Positions 15,381 to 24,057 of a stretch of 41,781 nt of DNA are shown piece by piece. How positions within the stretch are numbered: the stretch's first letter is position 1; every line of letters starts with the position of its first letter. The stretch is from Nocardiopsis sp. TSRI0078. Lineage in GTDB: Bacteria; Actinomycetota; Actinomycetes; Streptosporangiales; Streptosporangiaceae. The notes beneath the pieces are model-generated. The model was not told where the DNA came from and made no database searches. It saw nothing but the letters and a program-made list of their open reading frames with translations. The stretch spans positions 1 to 41,781 of the forward strand of contig NZ_LWLB01000016.1 in the NCBI RefSeq assembly GCF_001905145.1. Direction: 5' to 3'. The position numbers and the translations under genes were made by a program.

Positions 15381-16307
15381 TCAGTCCTCGCGCAGGGCGT
15401 CGACGGCGGAGGCGAGGTCGTCGGGGTAGGGACTGGAGAACTCCACCGGGCGGTGCTCGGTGGGGTGGTCGAAGCCCAGCCGTACCGCGTGCAGCCACTG
15501 GCGGCGCACACCCAGCCGCGCGGCCAGCGTCGGGTCGGCGCCGTAGAGCATGTCGCCCACGCACGGGTGCCGCAGCGCGGCCATGTGCACCCGGATCTGG
15601 TGGGTACGGCCCGTCTCCAGCTTGATCTCCAGCAGGCTGGCCGCCCGGAAGGCCTCCTGCGTGTCGTAGTGCGTCACCGACGGGCGCCCGCCCGCGACCA
15701 CGGCCCAGCGCCCGTCACCGGACGGGTGCCGGTCGATCGGCGCGTCCACGGTCCCCCGGAACGGGTCCGGGTGCCCCTGGACGAGCGTGTGGTAGCGCTT
15801 GTCCACGGTGCGCTCCTTGAACGCCCGCTTGAGCACGCTGTAGGCGGTCTCGCTCTTGGCGACCACCATCAGGCCGGTGGTGTTGGCGTCCAGCCGGTGC
15901 ACGATGCCCTGGCGCTCGGCGGCGCCGCCGGTGGCCACCTGCACCCCGGAGGCCAGGAGGCCCTCCAGGACGCTGGGCCCGGTCCAGCCGACCGTGGGGT
16001 GGGCCACCACGCCGACCGGCTTGTCCACCACGATGATGTCGGCGTCCTCGTGCACGATCCGCATGCCCGGGACGGGCTCGGGGCGCGGGACGGGGGCGGT
16101 GGGCGGCGGTGGAAGGGTGATCTCCAGCCAGGCCCCCGCCTGGACGCGGTCGGACTTGCCCGCCTCGGAGCCGTCCACCAGTACGCCGCCGTCGCCGATG
16201 ATCTCGGCGGCACGGGTACGGGACAGGCCGAACATGCGGGCGATGGCCGAGTCGAGCCGGTCGCCCTCCAGACCGTCGGGCACCGGCAGGCTGCGGGTGT
16301 CGCTCAC
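15381..16307 (-). CDS. rluD: Ribosomal large-subunit pseudouridine synthase, RluA family
   Basis: 308 residues. S4-like RNA-binding domain at about 15-65 ([20 protein letters not shown]), then the pseudouridine synthase domain with the HRLD motif at 137-140 (catalytic Asp140), [27 protein letters not shown] and [10 protein letters not shown]. It modifies uridines of 23S rRNA (RluC/RluD type). The GTG start overlaps the lspA stop (GTGA at 16304-16307), the conserved lspA-rluD coupling. A longer in-frame extension runs through lspA in another frame and is spurious. Confidence 0.93.
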   Translation of the reverse strand: MSDTRSLPVPDGLEGDRLDSAIARMFGLSRTRAAEIIGDGGVLVDGSEAGKSDRVQAGAWLEITLPPPPTAPVPRPEPVPGMRIVHEDADIIVVDKPVGVVAHPTVGWTGPSVLEGLLASGVQVATGGAAERQGIVHRLDANTTGLMVVAKSETAYSVLKRAFKERTVDKRYHTLVQGHPDPFRGTVDAPIDRHPSGDGRWAVVAGGRPSVTHYDTQEAFRAASLLEIKLETGRTHQIRVHMAALRHPCVGDMLYGADPTLAARLGVRRQWLHAVRLGFDHPTEHRPVEFSSPYPDDLASAVDALRED

Positions 16308-16882
16308 TGGTCTCTCCCCCCTCTCGTGTCGTCCTCGGCGGTGTCGGGTTCCCCGCCGCCTCCGCCGCGCTCGTCCACGACGACGCTGCCGTCCAGGTTG
16401 ACCCCCCGGAAGGTCAGCGCCACCACCAGGACCGCGCCCACGACCACGCACGAGTCGGCGATGTTGAAGACCGGGAAGTTCCCCACGCTGATGAAGTCGA
16501 CCACCGCGCCGTGGAAGGGGGCGGGCTCGCGGAAGAAGCGGTCCAGCAGGTTGCCGGCGGCGCCGCCCATCATCAGGCCGAGCGTCACCGCCCACCAACC
16601 GCTGCGCACGCGCAGGCCCATGTAGCCGATGGTGAGGACCACGAGGCTGGCGATGCAGGTGAACACCCACGTGAAGTCGGTACCCATGGAGAAGGCGGCA
16701 CCGGTGTTGAACACCAGGGTGAACTGGAGGACGCTGCCGATGACGTCGAGTCTCTCGCCCTCGGAGAAGGACGCCAGGACCCACTCCTTGGTGAGGAGGT
16801 CGACGCCGATCGCGGCGAGCGCGACGAGCAGCAGGAGAAGGTACCTGCGCGGACGGACGCCGGCGTTGTCGGTCGTGGTCAT
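16304..16882 (-). CDS. lspA: Lipoprotein signal peptidase (signal peptidase II)
   Basis: 192 residues, four membrane helices. It cleaves prolipoprotein signal peptides at the lipobox. The catalytic Asp pair is present: Asp114 in [12 protein letters not shown] and Asp143 in [10 protein letters not shown], together with [11 protein letters not shown]. The C-terminal tail (about 165-192) is acidic and Gly-rich. ATG at 16882 (weak GGGGA upstream). Upstream in-frame sequence belongs to the decayed dksA relic and is not part of this gene. Confidence 0.94.
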   Translation of the reverse strand: MTTTDNAGVRPRRYLLLLLVALAAIGVDLLTKEWVLASFSEGERLDVIGSVLQFTLVFNTGAAFSMGTDFTWVFTCIASLVVLTIGYMGLRVRSGWWAVTLGLMMGGAAGNLLDRFFREPAPFHGAVVDFISVGNFPVFNIADSCVVVGAVLVVALTFRGVNLDGSVVVDERGGGGGEPDTAEDDTRGGRDQ

Positions 16883-16911
16883 GTTGCTGTCCCCGGAGGG
16901 CTCTACCTCAG

Positions 16912-17121
16912 TCAGCGACGCTCCTCGCGCTGTTTGCAGGTGACACACGGGGGCGTGCGCGGAAGAGGCCCGAAGGCGTGCCTCCCCGACGGCCCGGCCG
17001 CATGGGTCGCAGATCCCGTGGGTTCCCGCGTCCATCCGTTCGATCGCCCGCCCGCCTCTGGCGAACAGGTCACGAGTATTGTAGGCCAACGCCGGATCCC
17101 GTTCGCGCTGGCAGGCCCCGA
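16912..17121 (-). pseudogene. Decayed dksA/traR zinc-finger regulator
   Basis: The minus strand encodes the C-terminal half of a DksA/TraR protein in two frames. One frame gives ALAYNTRDL, then AIERMDAGTHGICDPCGRAV and GEARLRA; removing one base of the CCTCTT run at about 16963-16968 leads into LPRTPPCVTCKQREERR and a TGA stop. The joined product has the CxxC...CxxC zinc finger of the family. The N-terminal coiled-coil half is missing: only about 97 bp separate this from the next gene's end and they show no matching frame. In Streptomyces an intact gene of this family sits between lspA and ileS, so the position supports a decayed ortholog. A sequencing error could explain the frameshift but not the missing N-terminus. 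Confidence 0.72.
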
Positions 17122-17218
17122 CCCGGACCCCGCCAGGCCGCCGGCCCCTCCTCCGGGCCGCGGCACGGACCGGATCCCGAGGGCCCGCGCGGCCCACCGG
17201 TACGAGGCGGCGCGTCCC

Positions 17219-17737
17219 TCAGAACTTCCGGTGATACCGCACACGGGGCAGGACCACCCCGTTGATCGGCCCATCCTCGGTGACGGTTCCGTCGGGCTCC
17301 CAGCCGTGGGCGGCGTAGAAGCGCCGGGCCCGCGGGTTGTCCCTGAGCACCCACAGGACGGCCTCGGTGTGTCCCGCCGCGGCGACGGCCTCGTGCACGT
17401 CGGCGATCAGCCGTCGGTTGCCCCCGCTCCCCCACACCTCGGGGAGGGAGTAGAAGGCCTCCAGTTCGAGCAGGGGCCCGGCGCCCTCCCCGTTCTCCCC
17501 GGCGGGGGCGAAGCAGGCGAAGGCCACCACCCCGCCGTCCTCCTCGGCCACCAGCATCCCCGCACCCGGCCAGACGGCCCCGCCGAACCACTGCGACCAC
17601 CGGGCGCCCCGCCGGGCGGCGTCCATGGCGTCCAGGTAGTCCTGCGGGACCAGGCCCCGGTAGGCGGCCCGCCAGGAACGGATCTGCACCTCGGCGACGG
17701 CCGGTCCGTCCTCGGGCGCGGCTCTGCGAATCAGCAT
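17219..17737 (-). CDS. GNAT family N-acetyltransferase
   Basis: 172 residues: N-terminal IRRAAPEDGPAVAEVQIRSW then AAYRGLVP (typical of the GNAT group that begins with RxAxxxD), ELEAFYSLPEVWGSGGNRRL (acetyl-CoA loop region, with WGSGGNRRL) and LWVLRDNPRARRFYAAHGWE (motif B). Substrate unknown. ATG at 17737, seven bases after a GAGAAT -10-like box, so possibly leaderless. It lies between the dksA relic and a small acidic protein; gene order is altered here compared with Streptomyces. Confidence 0.87.
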   Translation of the reverse strand: MLIRRAAPEDGPAVAEVQIRSWRAAYRGLVPQDYLDAMDAARRGARWSQWFGGAVWPGAGMLVAEEDGGVVAFACFAPAGENGEGAGPLLELEAFYSLPEVWGSGGNRRLIADVHEAVAAAGHTEAVLWVLRDNPRARRFYAAHGWEPDGTVTEDGPINGVVLPRVRYHRKF

Positions 17738-17815
17738 GCCCGTATTCTCACGGCCGCGGCCGTGCGCACCAAGCCGTTTTCGCACGTCCGGGGCGTGGCC
17801 GGGCCCGTACCGGGT

Positions 17816-18076
17816 TCACTCCGCGGCCGCGAAACCTCCGTAGTCCTCCGCCAGCGCCGCCAGGTGGGGCTCGTCGAACACCGCCGGACCGCCGTGCGGA
17901 CCCGTGTGCACCTCGATCACCCAGTCCACGTCCTCGGCGTCGTCCTCGCCCGCGAGCATGTCGCGGTGCACCAGGCACGGCTCGTACCCCTGCTCCAGGA
18001 GCTGTTCGGCCAGCTCCTCGGCGTCCTCACGGTCCGACAGCGTCACCAGGACCGCTCCCCGCACGCCCTCCGCCAT
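17816..18076 (-). CDS. Small acidic protein of unknown function
   Basis: 86 residues from the ATG at 18076 (AGGAGGG-like site upstream, near GGAAGGAGGGCC). No family recognised. It looks globular rather than random: a beta strand GAVLVTLSD, an amphipathic helix DAEELAEQLLEQGYEPCLVH, then DWVIEVHTGP and a C-terminal helix. About a quarter of residues are Asp or Glu. The alternating strand-helix-strand pattern is reminiscent of small RraB- or ferredoxin-like folds, but no signature supports that. Divergent from ileS across the T-box leader. Confidence 0.65.
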   Translation of the reverse strand: MAEGVRGAVLVTLSDREDAEELAEQLLEQGYEPCLVHRDMLAGEDDAEDVDWVIEVHTGPHGGPAVFDEPHLAALAEDYGGFAAAE

Positions 18077-18123
18077 GACGGCCCTCCTTCCACGAACTGC
18101 GCGGCGGCTCCCGCCCGCTGCGT

Positions 18124-18129
18124 TATCCT
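18124..18129 (+). promoter_or_regulatory. -10 box for the ileS T-box transcript
   Basis: TATCCT fits the TAnnnT pattern and would start transcription about 15 bases before the first T-box structure. No clear -35. Confidence 0.45.
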
Positions 18130-18149
18130 GACTCCGATGGTGTCGATGG

Positions 18150-18434
18150 GGACGAGTAGTGCTGGCCCCGACCGGACGGACACAGCCTAGGAGGGCTGGC
18201 CCGGCCAAGCGACCCGGGGGCGGTGGGAGCCCGGGGGCACGACCAGCGCGAAGATCACCCCGGAGCCGCCGGAGGAACAGGCGCCCGCGCGACGGGCACC
18301 CCAGTAGAACCGGCACAGCGCAACGAAGAGGGATCCGCCGCCCGCCGTCCAGCGACGCGGCCGCGGTCCAAGGAGGGTGGTACCGCGGGGCCGCGCGCCT
18401 CGTCCCTCCGTCAGGAACACCCCTGATGGAAAGG
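18150..18434 (+). promoter_or_regulatory. T-box riboswitch controlling ileS
   Basis: Senses uncharged tRNA-Ile. Stem I is visible: AGTA (18155-18158) followed by GTGCTGG pairs through CCAGCGC (18243-18249) to GAA, then the specifier triplet ATC (18254-18256, Ile) and A. Further on the canonical T-box AGGGTGGTACCGCG (18374-18387) carries TGGT, complementary to the tRNA 3' end ACCA. There is no terminator with a U-tract; instead TCCGTCA (18407-18413) can pair with TGATGGA (18424-18430), covering the first half of the ribosome-binding site GGAAAGG (18428-18434). Control is therefore probably translational, as in other actinobacterial ileS leaders. Confidence 0.93.
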
Positions 18435-18441
18435 TACGACG

Positions 18442-21400
18442 GTGGCCAACGACCCCCGGCCCGAATCCCGAGCGCTGCCCCAGCTGCCCGCGCAGATCGA
18501 CCTGCCCGCCATGGAGCGCGAGATCCTCGGCCGCTGGTCGAAGGAGAACGTCTTCCAGCGCTCGCTCGACCAGACCCGCGGCGGCCCCAACTGGGTCTTC
18601 TACGAGGGTCCGCCCACCGCGAACGGCCAGCCCGGCGTACACCACGTCGAGGCCCGCGCGTTCAAGGACGTCTTCCCGCGCTTTCGCACCATGCGCGGCT
18701 ACCACGTGGACCGCAAGGCGGGCTGGGACTGCCACGGCCTGCCCGTCGAGGTCGCCGTGGAGAAGGAGCTGGGCCTGTCCGGCAAGAAGGACATCGAGTC
18801 CTTCGGCATCGCCGAGTTCAACGACCGCTGCCGCGAGTCCGTCCTGCGCAACGTGGACGCCTTCACCGCCATGACCGAGCGCATGGGCTACTGGGTGAAC
18901 ATGGACGACGCCTACCGCACCATGGACCCGCAGTACGTGGAGTCGGTGTGGTGGGCGCTCAAGCAGATCTGGGACAAGGGGCTGCTGGTCCGCGACTACC
19001 GGATCAGCCCCTACTGCCCGCGCTGCGGCACCACCCTGTCCGACCACGAGCTGGCCCAGGGCTACGAGACCGTCACCGACCCGTCGGTGTACGTGCGCTT
19101 TCCGGTGACCTCCGGCCCGCTGGCCTCGCCCGACCACCCCACCTCGCTCCTGGTGTGGACGACCACCCCGTGGACGCTGGTGTCCAACACCGCCGTGGCC
19201 GTGCACCCCGAGGTGGAGTACGTGGTGGCCACCGACGGGAACGAGCGCCTGCTCGTGGCCCGCCCGCTGCTGGAGAAGGTGCTCGGCGAGGGCTGGGAGC
19301 TCACCGGCGAGAGCTTCGAGGGCGACGAGATGGAGCGCTGGACCTACGAGCGTCCCTTCGACCTGGTGCCCTTCGACGAGCCCGCCCACTACATCGTGCT
19401 CGCCGACTACGTCACGGTGGAGGACGGTACCGGCCTGGTCCACCAGTCGCCCGCCTTCGGTGCCGACGACATGCTGGTGTGCCGCGCCTACGGCCTGCCC
19501 GTGGTCAACCCGGTCCGCCCGGACGGCACCTTCGAGGCCGACCTGCCCCTGGTGGGCGGGGTGTTCTTCAAGGAGGCCGACAAGACCCTGGTGCGCGACC
19601 TCAAGGACCGCGGCCTGCTCTTTCGCCACGTGGCCTACGAGCACTCCTACCCGCACTGCTGGCGCTGCCACACGGCGCTGCTGTACTACGCGCTCCCGTC
19701 CTGGTACATCCGCACCACCGCGGTCAAGGACGCGCTCATCGAGCAGAACCAGGCCACCAACTGGGTGCCGGAGAACGTCAAGGAGGGCCGCTTCGGCGAG
19801 TGGCTGCGCGGCAACGTCGACTGGGCGCTGTCCCGCAACCGCTACTGGGGCACCCCGCTGCCGATCTGGGAGTTCCCCGACGGCCGGCAGATCTGCGTGG
19901 GCTCCCTGGAGGAGCTGGGCCGCCTCAGCGGGCAGGACCTGTCCTCCCTGGACCCGCACCGGCCCTACGTCGACGACATCGTCATCCCCGACCCGGACGC
20001 CGACCCCTCCCTGCCCGAGGAGGAGCGGGTGGCCCGCCGCGTCCCCGAGGTCATCGACGCCTGGTTCGACTCCGGGTCCATGCCCTTCGCCCAGTGGGGC
20101 GCCCCGCAACGCGACGAGGAGACCTTCCGGGCCAACTTCCCGGCGCAGTACATCTCCGAGGCCATCGACCAGACCCGCGGCTGGTTCTACTCGCTGCTGG
20201 CGGTGAGCACCCTGGTGTTCGGCCGCAACTCCTTCGAGAACGTGGTCGTACTCGGCCACATCCTCGCCGAGGACGGCCGCAAGATGAGCAAGCACCTGGG
20301 CAACGTCATGGAGCCGATCCCGGTGATGGACCAGCACGGCGCCGACGCGCTGCGCTGGTTCATGCTGGCCAGCGGCTCACCGTGGACCGCCCGCCGGGTG
20401 GGCCACTCCGCCCTGGAGGAGATCGTCCGCAAGGTGCTGCTGACCTACTACAGCACCGTCTCCTTCCTCACCCTGTACGCGAACGCCGGCGAGGGCTGGG
20501 ACCACTCCAGGCTGGCCGCGGCGCCCGAGCCCGAGGACCGGCCGCTGCTGGACCGGTGGCTGCTGTCGGAGCTGAACGAGGTCGTCCGGGACGTCACCGA
20601 GGCGATGGACTCCTTCGACACCACCACGGCCGGGCGCCGCCTGACCGCCTTCGTGGACGACGTGTCCAACTGGTACGTGCGCCGCTCCCGGCGCCGCTTC
20701 TGGGGCGGGGCCGACACCCCCGAGGGCGCGGCGGCCTTCGCGACGCTGTTCGAGGCCCTGGAGACCGTCACGCTGCTGATGGCGCCGATCGTGCCGTTCC
20801 TGACCGACCACGTGTGGTCGGCGCTGCGCCGCCCCGGCGCGCCGGACTCGGTGCACCTGGCCCCGTGGCCGAAGGTGCGCGAGGACCTCATCGACCCGGA
20901 GCTGTCCGGCAACATGGCGCTGACCCGCCGCCTGGTGGAGCTGGGCCGCTCGGCCCGTGTGGACTCGGCGGTACGCACCCGCCAGCCGCTGGCCCGCGCC
21001 CTGGTGGGCGCCCCGGGCTTCGCCGACCTGCCGGAGCAGCTGCGCGGCCAGATCGCGGACGAGCTGAACGTGACCGCGCTGGACTCGCTGTCCTCCGTGG
21101 GCGGCGACCTGGTGGACTACATCGTCAAGCCCAACTTCCGCGCGCTGGGCAAGCGGTTCGCCAAGCGCACGCCCCTGGTGGCCAAGGCCATCCAGGCCGC
21201 CGACCCGGCCGCTCTGGTGCAGCAGGTGCGCGACACCGGCTGGGCCCGGGTACACGTCGAGGACGAGCCGGTGGAGGTCAACTCCGACGAGCTGCTGGTG
21301 ACCGAGCAGCCCCGCGAGGGCTGGGCGGTGGCCTCCGAGTCCGGTGAGACCGTCGCCCTGGACCTGGAGCTCACGCCCGAGCTGCGCCGCGCCGGCCTGG

Positions 21401-21642
21401 CCCGCGAGATGGTCCGGATGCTCCAGGACGCCCGCAAGAGGAGCGGCCTGGACGTGTCGGACCGCATCGAGGTGTGGTGGGCGGCCACGGACGAGGCCAC
21501 CGGGCTGGCGCTCGACGAGCACGGCCGTGCGATCGCCGCCGAGGTCCTGGCCGACACGTTCGCGCCCGGCGACCCGGGCGGGGACCTGTACACCGCCTCC
21601 TCCGAGGAGTTCGGTGTGGCCTTCGGGTTCCGCCGGGCCTGA
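18442..21642 (+). CDS. ileS: Isoleucyl-tRNA synthetase
   Basis: 1066 residues, class I synthetase, cytoplasmic. The HIGH motif is HHVE (67-70) in GPPTANGQPGVHHVEARAF, and KMSKH is at 614-618 in DGRKMSKHLGN. The editing (CP1) domain holds SLLVWTTTPWTLVSNTAVAV; the anticodon-binding domain follows at about 680-850, and there is a long C-terminal domain. The length and variant HIGH motif place it in the eukaryote-like IleRS type found in actinomycetes (the type that includes mupirocin-insensitive enzymes; resistance itself is not shown). GTG start at 18442 after GGAAAGG. Controlled by the T-box leader just upstream. The zinc-type CPRCGTTLSDHEL and HCWRCHTALL cysteine pairs are also visible. Confidence 0.97.
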   Translation: MANDPRPESRALPQLPAQIDLPAMEREILGRWSKENVFQRSLDQTRGGPNWVFYEGPPTANGQPGVHHVEARAFKDVFPRFRTMRGYHVDRKAGWDCHGLPVEVAVEKELGLSGKKDIESFGIAEFNDRCRESVLRNVDAFTAMTERMGYWVNMDDAYRTMDPQYVESVWWALKQIWDKGLLVRDYRISPYCPRCGTTLSDHELAQGYETVTDPSVYVRFPVTSGPLASPDHPTSLLVWTTTPWTLVSNTAVAVHPEVEYVVATDGNERLLVARPLLEKVLGEGWELTGESFEGDEMERWTYERPFDLVPFDEPAHYIVLADYVTVEDGTGLVHQSPAFGADDMLVCRAYGLPVVNPVRPDGTFEADLPLVGGVFFKEADKTLVRDLKDRGLLFRHVAYEHSYPHCWRCHTALLYYALPSWYIRTTAVKDALIEQNQATNWVPENVKEGRFGEWLRGNVDWALSRNRYWGTPLPIWEFPDGRQICVGSLEELGRLSGQDLSSLDPHRPYVDDIVIPDPDADPSLPEEERVARRVPEVIDAWFDSGSMPFAQWGAPQRDEETFRANFPAQYISEAIDQTRGWFYSLLAVSTLVFGRNSFENVVVLGHILAEDGRKMSKHLGNVMEPIPVMDQHGADALRWFMLASGSPWTARRVGHSALEEIVRKVLLTYYSTVSFLTLYANAGEGWDHSRLAAAPEPEDRPLLDRWLLSELNEVVRDVTEAMDSFDTTTAGRRLTAFVDDVSNWYVRRSRRRFWGGADTPEGAAAFATLFEALETVTLLMAPIVPFLTDHVWSALRRPGAPDSVHLAPWPKVREDLIDPELSGNMALTRRLVELGRSARVDSAVRTRQPLARALVGAPGFADLPEQLRGQIADELNVTALDSLSSVGGDLVDYIVKPNFRALGKRFAKRTPLVAKAIQAADPAALVQQVRDTGWARVHVEDEPVEVNSDELLVTEQPREGWAVASESGETVALDLELTPELRRAGLAREMVRMLQDARKRSGLDVSDRIEVWWAATDEATGLALDEHGRAIAAEVLADTFAPGDPGGDLYTASSEEFGVAFGFRRA

Positions 21643-21660
21643 TCGGACCCGGCAGCGCGA

Positions 21661-21700
21661 AACGGGCGCCGCTCCGGTGGGAGTGGCGCCCGTTCCTTTT
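21661..21700 (+). terminator. Intrinsic terminator after ileS
   Basis: AACGGGCGCC (21661-21670) pairs with GGCGCCCGTT (21685-21694), with further inner pairing of CGCTCC and GGAGTG-like bases, followed by CCTTTTCG. Confidence 0.8.
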
Positions 21701-21711
21701 CGTGTACGGGT

Positions 21712-22983
21712 TCAGCGGCCGTCGCCGGAGCCGCTGCCCGGGTCGTGCTCCGAGGCGGCGGAGCCGTCCTCCCCGGCCGGGGGGCCGACGGGCACGCGGT
21801 AGCTGAAGGGCGCGGAGCGCTCGGAGCCCTCGTCGCCGAAGGTCCCGGTCCCCTCACCGTCGTCCTCGCCACGGGCGGCGCCGTCCTCCTCCGCACCGCG
21901 CGCGGCCACCGGCTCCGGGGCCTCGGCGACCGCCTCGAAGGGGGCGGTCTCCGGATCGTCCGTGTCCTCGGTACCGACGCCCGCCTCCTCCGCCTGGTCC
22001 CCTGAGGTCTCGCCGGAGGGCTCGCCGGAGACGTCCTCCCCGGTCGCCCGGTCCGCCTCCTCCACCCGCTCCCCGCAAGCCTCGGAGGAGGTCTCGTCGA
22101 AGACGTCCCCCTCGACCGCTCCCTCGGAGGAGCCGTCGGGAACGCTGTAGGAGAAGGCGGGCCGCGGGGGGTCGGCGGCCGTGTCGTCCGCCTCGTCCGC
22201 TTCCCCGGCCGTCTGGTCCTCTTCCTCCTCCACCCGGTACCCGGAGCCGTCGGAGACGTCCTCCCCGGTCGCCCGGTCCGCCTCCTCCACCCGGTCCCAG
22301 GAAACCTCGGAGGAGGTCTCGCCGGAGACGTCCCCCTCGACCGCTCCCTCGGAGGAGCCGTCGGGAACGCTGTAGGAGAAGGGAGAGGCGTCCGGGGCGT
22401 GCCCACCGTTCCCGGGGCCGGATTCGGAAGCCGTGTCGGACGTCCGTTCCCCGGATGCCCGGGCCGGGACCTGCCAGCCGCTCCCGTCGGGGGTCTCCCA
22501 GCGGGAGGGCTCCTCCTCGGCCGGGGCGGGGCCGGAGGCCGCCGTGTCCGGTTCCGGCCACTCGTGGGCCGTGGGAGTCTGCCAGCGGGGAACGTCGTAC
22601 TCCGGCTCCTCGTGACCGGAGTCGTCCGGTGGCTGAGGAGGGGGCGGCCAGGAGTGGTGCTCCTGGCCGGGGAACTCCCGCGCCGGTCCGGAGACCGGCG
22701 CGGGCACGCGCCCGGAGTGCTCCGGCTCCACGTGTGTGCCCGATGCCGCCGTGTGGGCGGTCGCGGTGTGGACGGACGCCTTCCCCAAACCGTCCGTCCC
22801 GAAGCGATCCGGGCCGTCCCCGCCGGACCTTCCCCGGACGAGCGCCCCCAGCAGCAGGAGGGCGCTGATGCCTGCCAGTCCCAGTGCGACGTACACCAGG
22901 ACGGTCTCGGCGAGAACCAGGGCGGCCGTGATGACGGCGATGGCCGCCAGCACCGCCACGGTTGCGAGGATGCTAAGGATCAC
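21712..22983 (-). CDS. Two-TM membrane protein with long acidic repeat tail, unknown function
   Basis: 423 residues. I do not recognise a family. Residues 1-50 form two membrane helices (LATVAVLAAIAVITAALVLA and VYVALGLAGISALLLLGALV) with a very short turn, then a basic VRGRSGGDGPDR. The remaining 370 residues are low-complexity, rich in Glu, Asp, Ser, Gly and Pro, and probably disordered in the cytoplasm. A 44-residue unit starting FSYSVPDGSSEGAVEGDV occurs at about Phe202 and Phe277, and a shortened FSYRVP unit at Phe393. It follows divIVA in the same direction with 71 bp between, and ends next to the ileS terminator. Location suggests a link to polar growth or division, but this is inference only. 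Protein-level repeats rule out a random frame. Confidence 0.75.
   Translation of the reverse strand: MILSILATVAVLAAIAVITAALVLAETVLVYVALGLAGISALLLLGALVRGRSGGDGPDRFGTDGLGKASVHTATAHTAASGTHVEPEHSGRVPAPVSGPAREFPGQEHHSWPPPPQPPDDSGHEEPEYDVPRWQTPTAHEWPEPDTAASGPAPAEEEPSRWETPDGSGWQVPARASGERTSDTASESGPGNGGHAPDASPFSYSVPDGSSEGAVEGDVSGETSSEVSWDRVEEADRATGEDVSDGSGYRVEEEEDQTAGEADEADDTAADPPRPAFSYSVPDGSSEGAVEGDVFDETSSEACGERVEEADRATGEDVSGEPSGETSGDQAEEAGVGTEDTDDPETAPFEAVAEAPEPVAARGAEEDGAARGEDDGEGTGTFGDEGSERSAPFSYRVPVGPPAGEDGSAASEHDPGSGSGDGR
22027..22382. repeat. 131-bp direct repeat, 225-bp offset, inside the acidic membrane protein gene
   Basis: Copies at 22027-22157 and 22252-22382 are nearly identical, and the 225-bp offset keeps the reading frame (75 codons). 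The differences are mostly in one central segment, indicating a recent in-frame duplication of part of the tail. Confidence 0.85.
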
Positions 22984-23054
22984 GGATCGACCAGGGCCTT
23001 TACACGTGTTGTGCCGGAGTCTTCAGTTGTTCGGAACAAGATGCCGCCGGGTAC

Positions 23055-23924
23055 TCAGCGACGCTCGTGCGGAGCCTCGCCCGGGTGGAACCCACCGTGC
23101 TGGGCGGGCTCGGGCTGCCCGAACGGGTTGCCCGCCGCGGGGCCGTGCTGCTGGAGAGCGGGCGTACCGCCGGTCTGCGGAGCCATCGTCTGGAAGCCGC
23201 CCGTGGTGTTCGGGTTCGGCTCCGCGGGCTTGTTCTCCTCGTTGAGCTCACGCAGCTGGCGCTCGAAGTAGTCCTTGAGGCGGCTGCGGTACTCGCGCTC
23301 GAAGCCCTTGAGGACGTTGACCTTGTGCTCCAGCTCCTCGCGCTGCTGGACGAGGCTGCCCATGACCTGGCGGTGGCGCTCCTGGGCGTCGCGGTCCAGG
23401 TTCTCCGAGCGGGCGCGGGCCTCACCGATGATCTGGTCGGCCTGCTGGCGGGCCTTGCCGAGGATGTCCTCGGACTCGTGGCGGGCACGGCCGAGGGTCT
23501 CGTCGGCCTCGCGGCGCGCGTCGGAGATCGCCTGGTCGGCGGTCTGCTGGGCGAGGGCCAGGACGCGGGCGGCCGTGTCCATGTTCTCCTCGCCGCCCAT
23601 GGCCAGGTTCGCGCCGGTCATCGGCATCTGCTGCTGGGCCGGGGGCTGCGGCTCGACGGCCTGGGGAGCCTGGACCGGCTCGGGGCGCATCTGCTCGTGC
23701 TGCTCAGGGCCCTGCTCCTGGAAGTCCTGCATACCGGCGTTGGGTACCTTGCCCCGCAGGCACTCGGCCAGCTTGCCGCGCAGTTCCTCGTTCTCCTGGA
23801 TCAGCCGGTCGAGCTCGGACTCGACCTCGTCGAGAAAGGCGTCGACCTCTTCCTCGTCGTATCCCGGTCGGAGCCGGGTGGTACTGAACTGCTTGTTCCG
23901 CACATCGGCGGGTGTTAGCGGCAT
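23055..23924 (-). CDS. divIVA: DivIVA/Wag31 polar growth determinant
   Basis: 289 residues. The N-terminal lipid-binding DivIVA domain reads MPLTPADVRNKQFSTTRLRP, then GYDEEEVDAFLDEVESELDR, leading into a first coiled coil (about 28-60). A Pro/Gln-rich linker (about 70-110) is followed by a long second coiled coil (about 118-225, with DAFLDE-like heptads, ADQAISDARREADETLGRAR and similar) and a Gly/Pro/Gln tail. It marks curved membrane at growing tips and recruits the apical wall-synthesis machinery; essential in actinomycetes. ATG at 23924 behind AAGGAGA. A good promoter lies just upstream. Confidence 0.96.
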   Translation of the reverse strand: MPLTPADVRNKQFSTTRLRPGYDEEEVDAFLDEVESELDRLIQENEELRGKLAECLRGKVPNAGMQDFQEQGPEQHEQMRPEPVQAPQAVEPQPPAQQQMPMTGANLAMGGEENMDTAARVLALAQQTADQAISDARREADETLGRARHESEDILGKARQQADQIIGEARARSENLDRDAQERHRQVMGSLVQQREELEHKVNVLKGFEREYRSRLKDYFERQLRELNEENKPAEPNPNTTGGFQTMAPQTGGTPALQQHGPAAGNPFGQPEPAQHGGFHPGEAPHERR

Positions 23925-23962
23925 CTTCGTCTCCTTGGCGCGCTTGGAGTCTGTCCGTAGGG

Positions 23963-23990
23963 ACGCTACCTGATCGTGACCTTACGGCAA
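23963..23990 (-). promoter_or_regulatory. Promoter of divIVA
   Basis: On the minus strand TTGCCG (23990-23985), 16 bases, then TAGCGT (23968-23963), 39 bases before the divIVA ATG. It matches principal-sigma promoters of actinomycetes. Confidence 0.6.
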
Positions 23991-24057
23991 TCCGGATCAT
24001 GACCAAGACCACATAGCGGAATCGGGGCGGACCCTCCGCCCCCCGTTTCCCTCCCTG

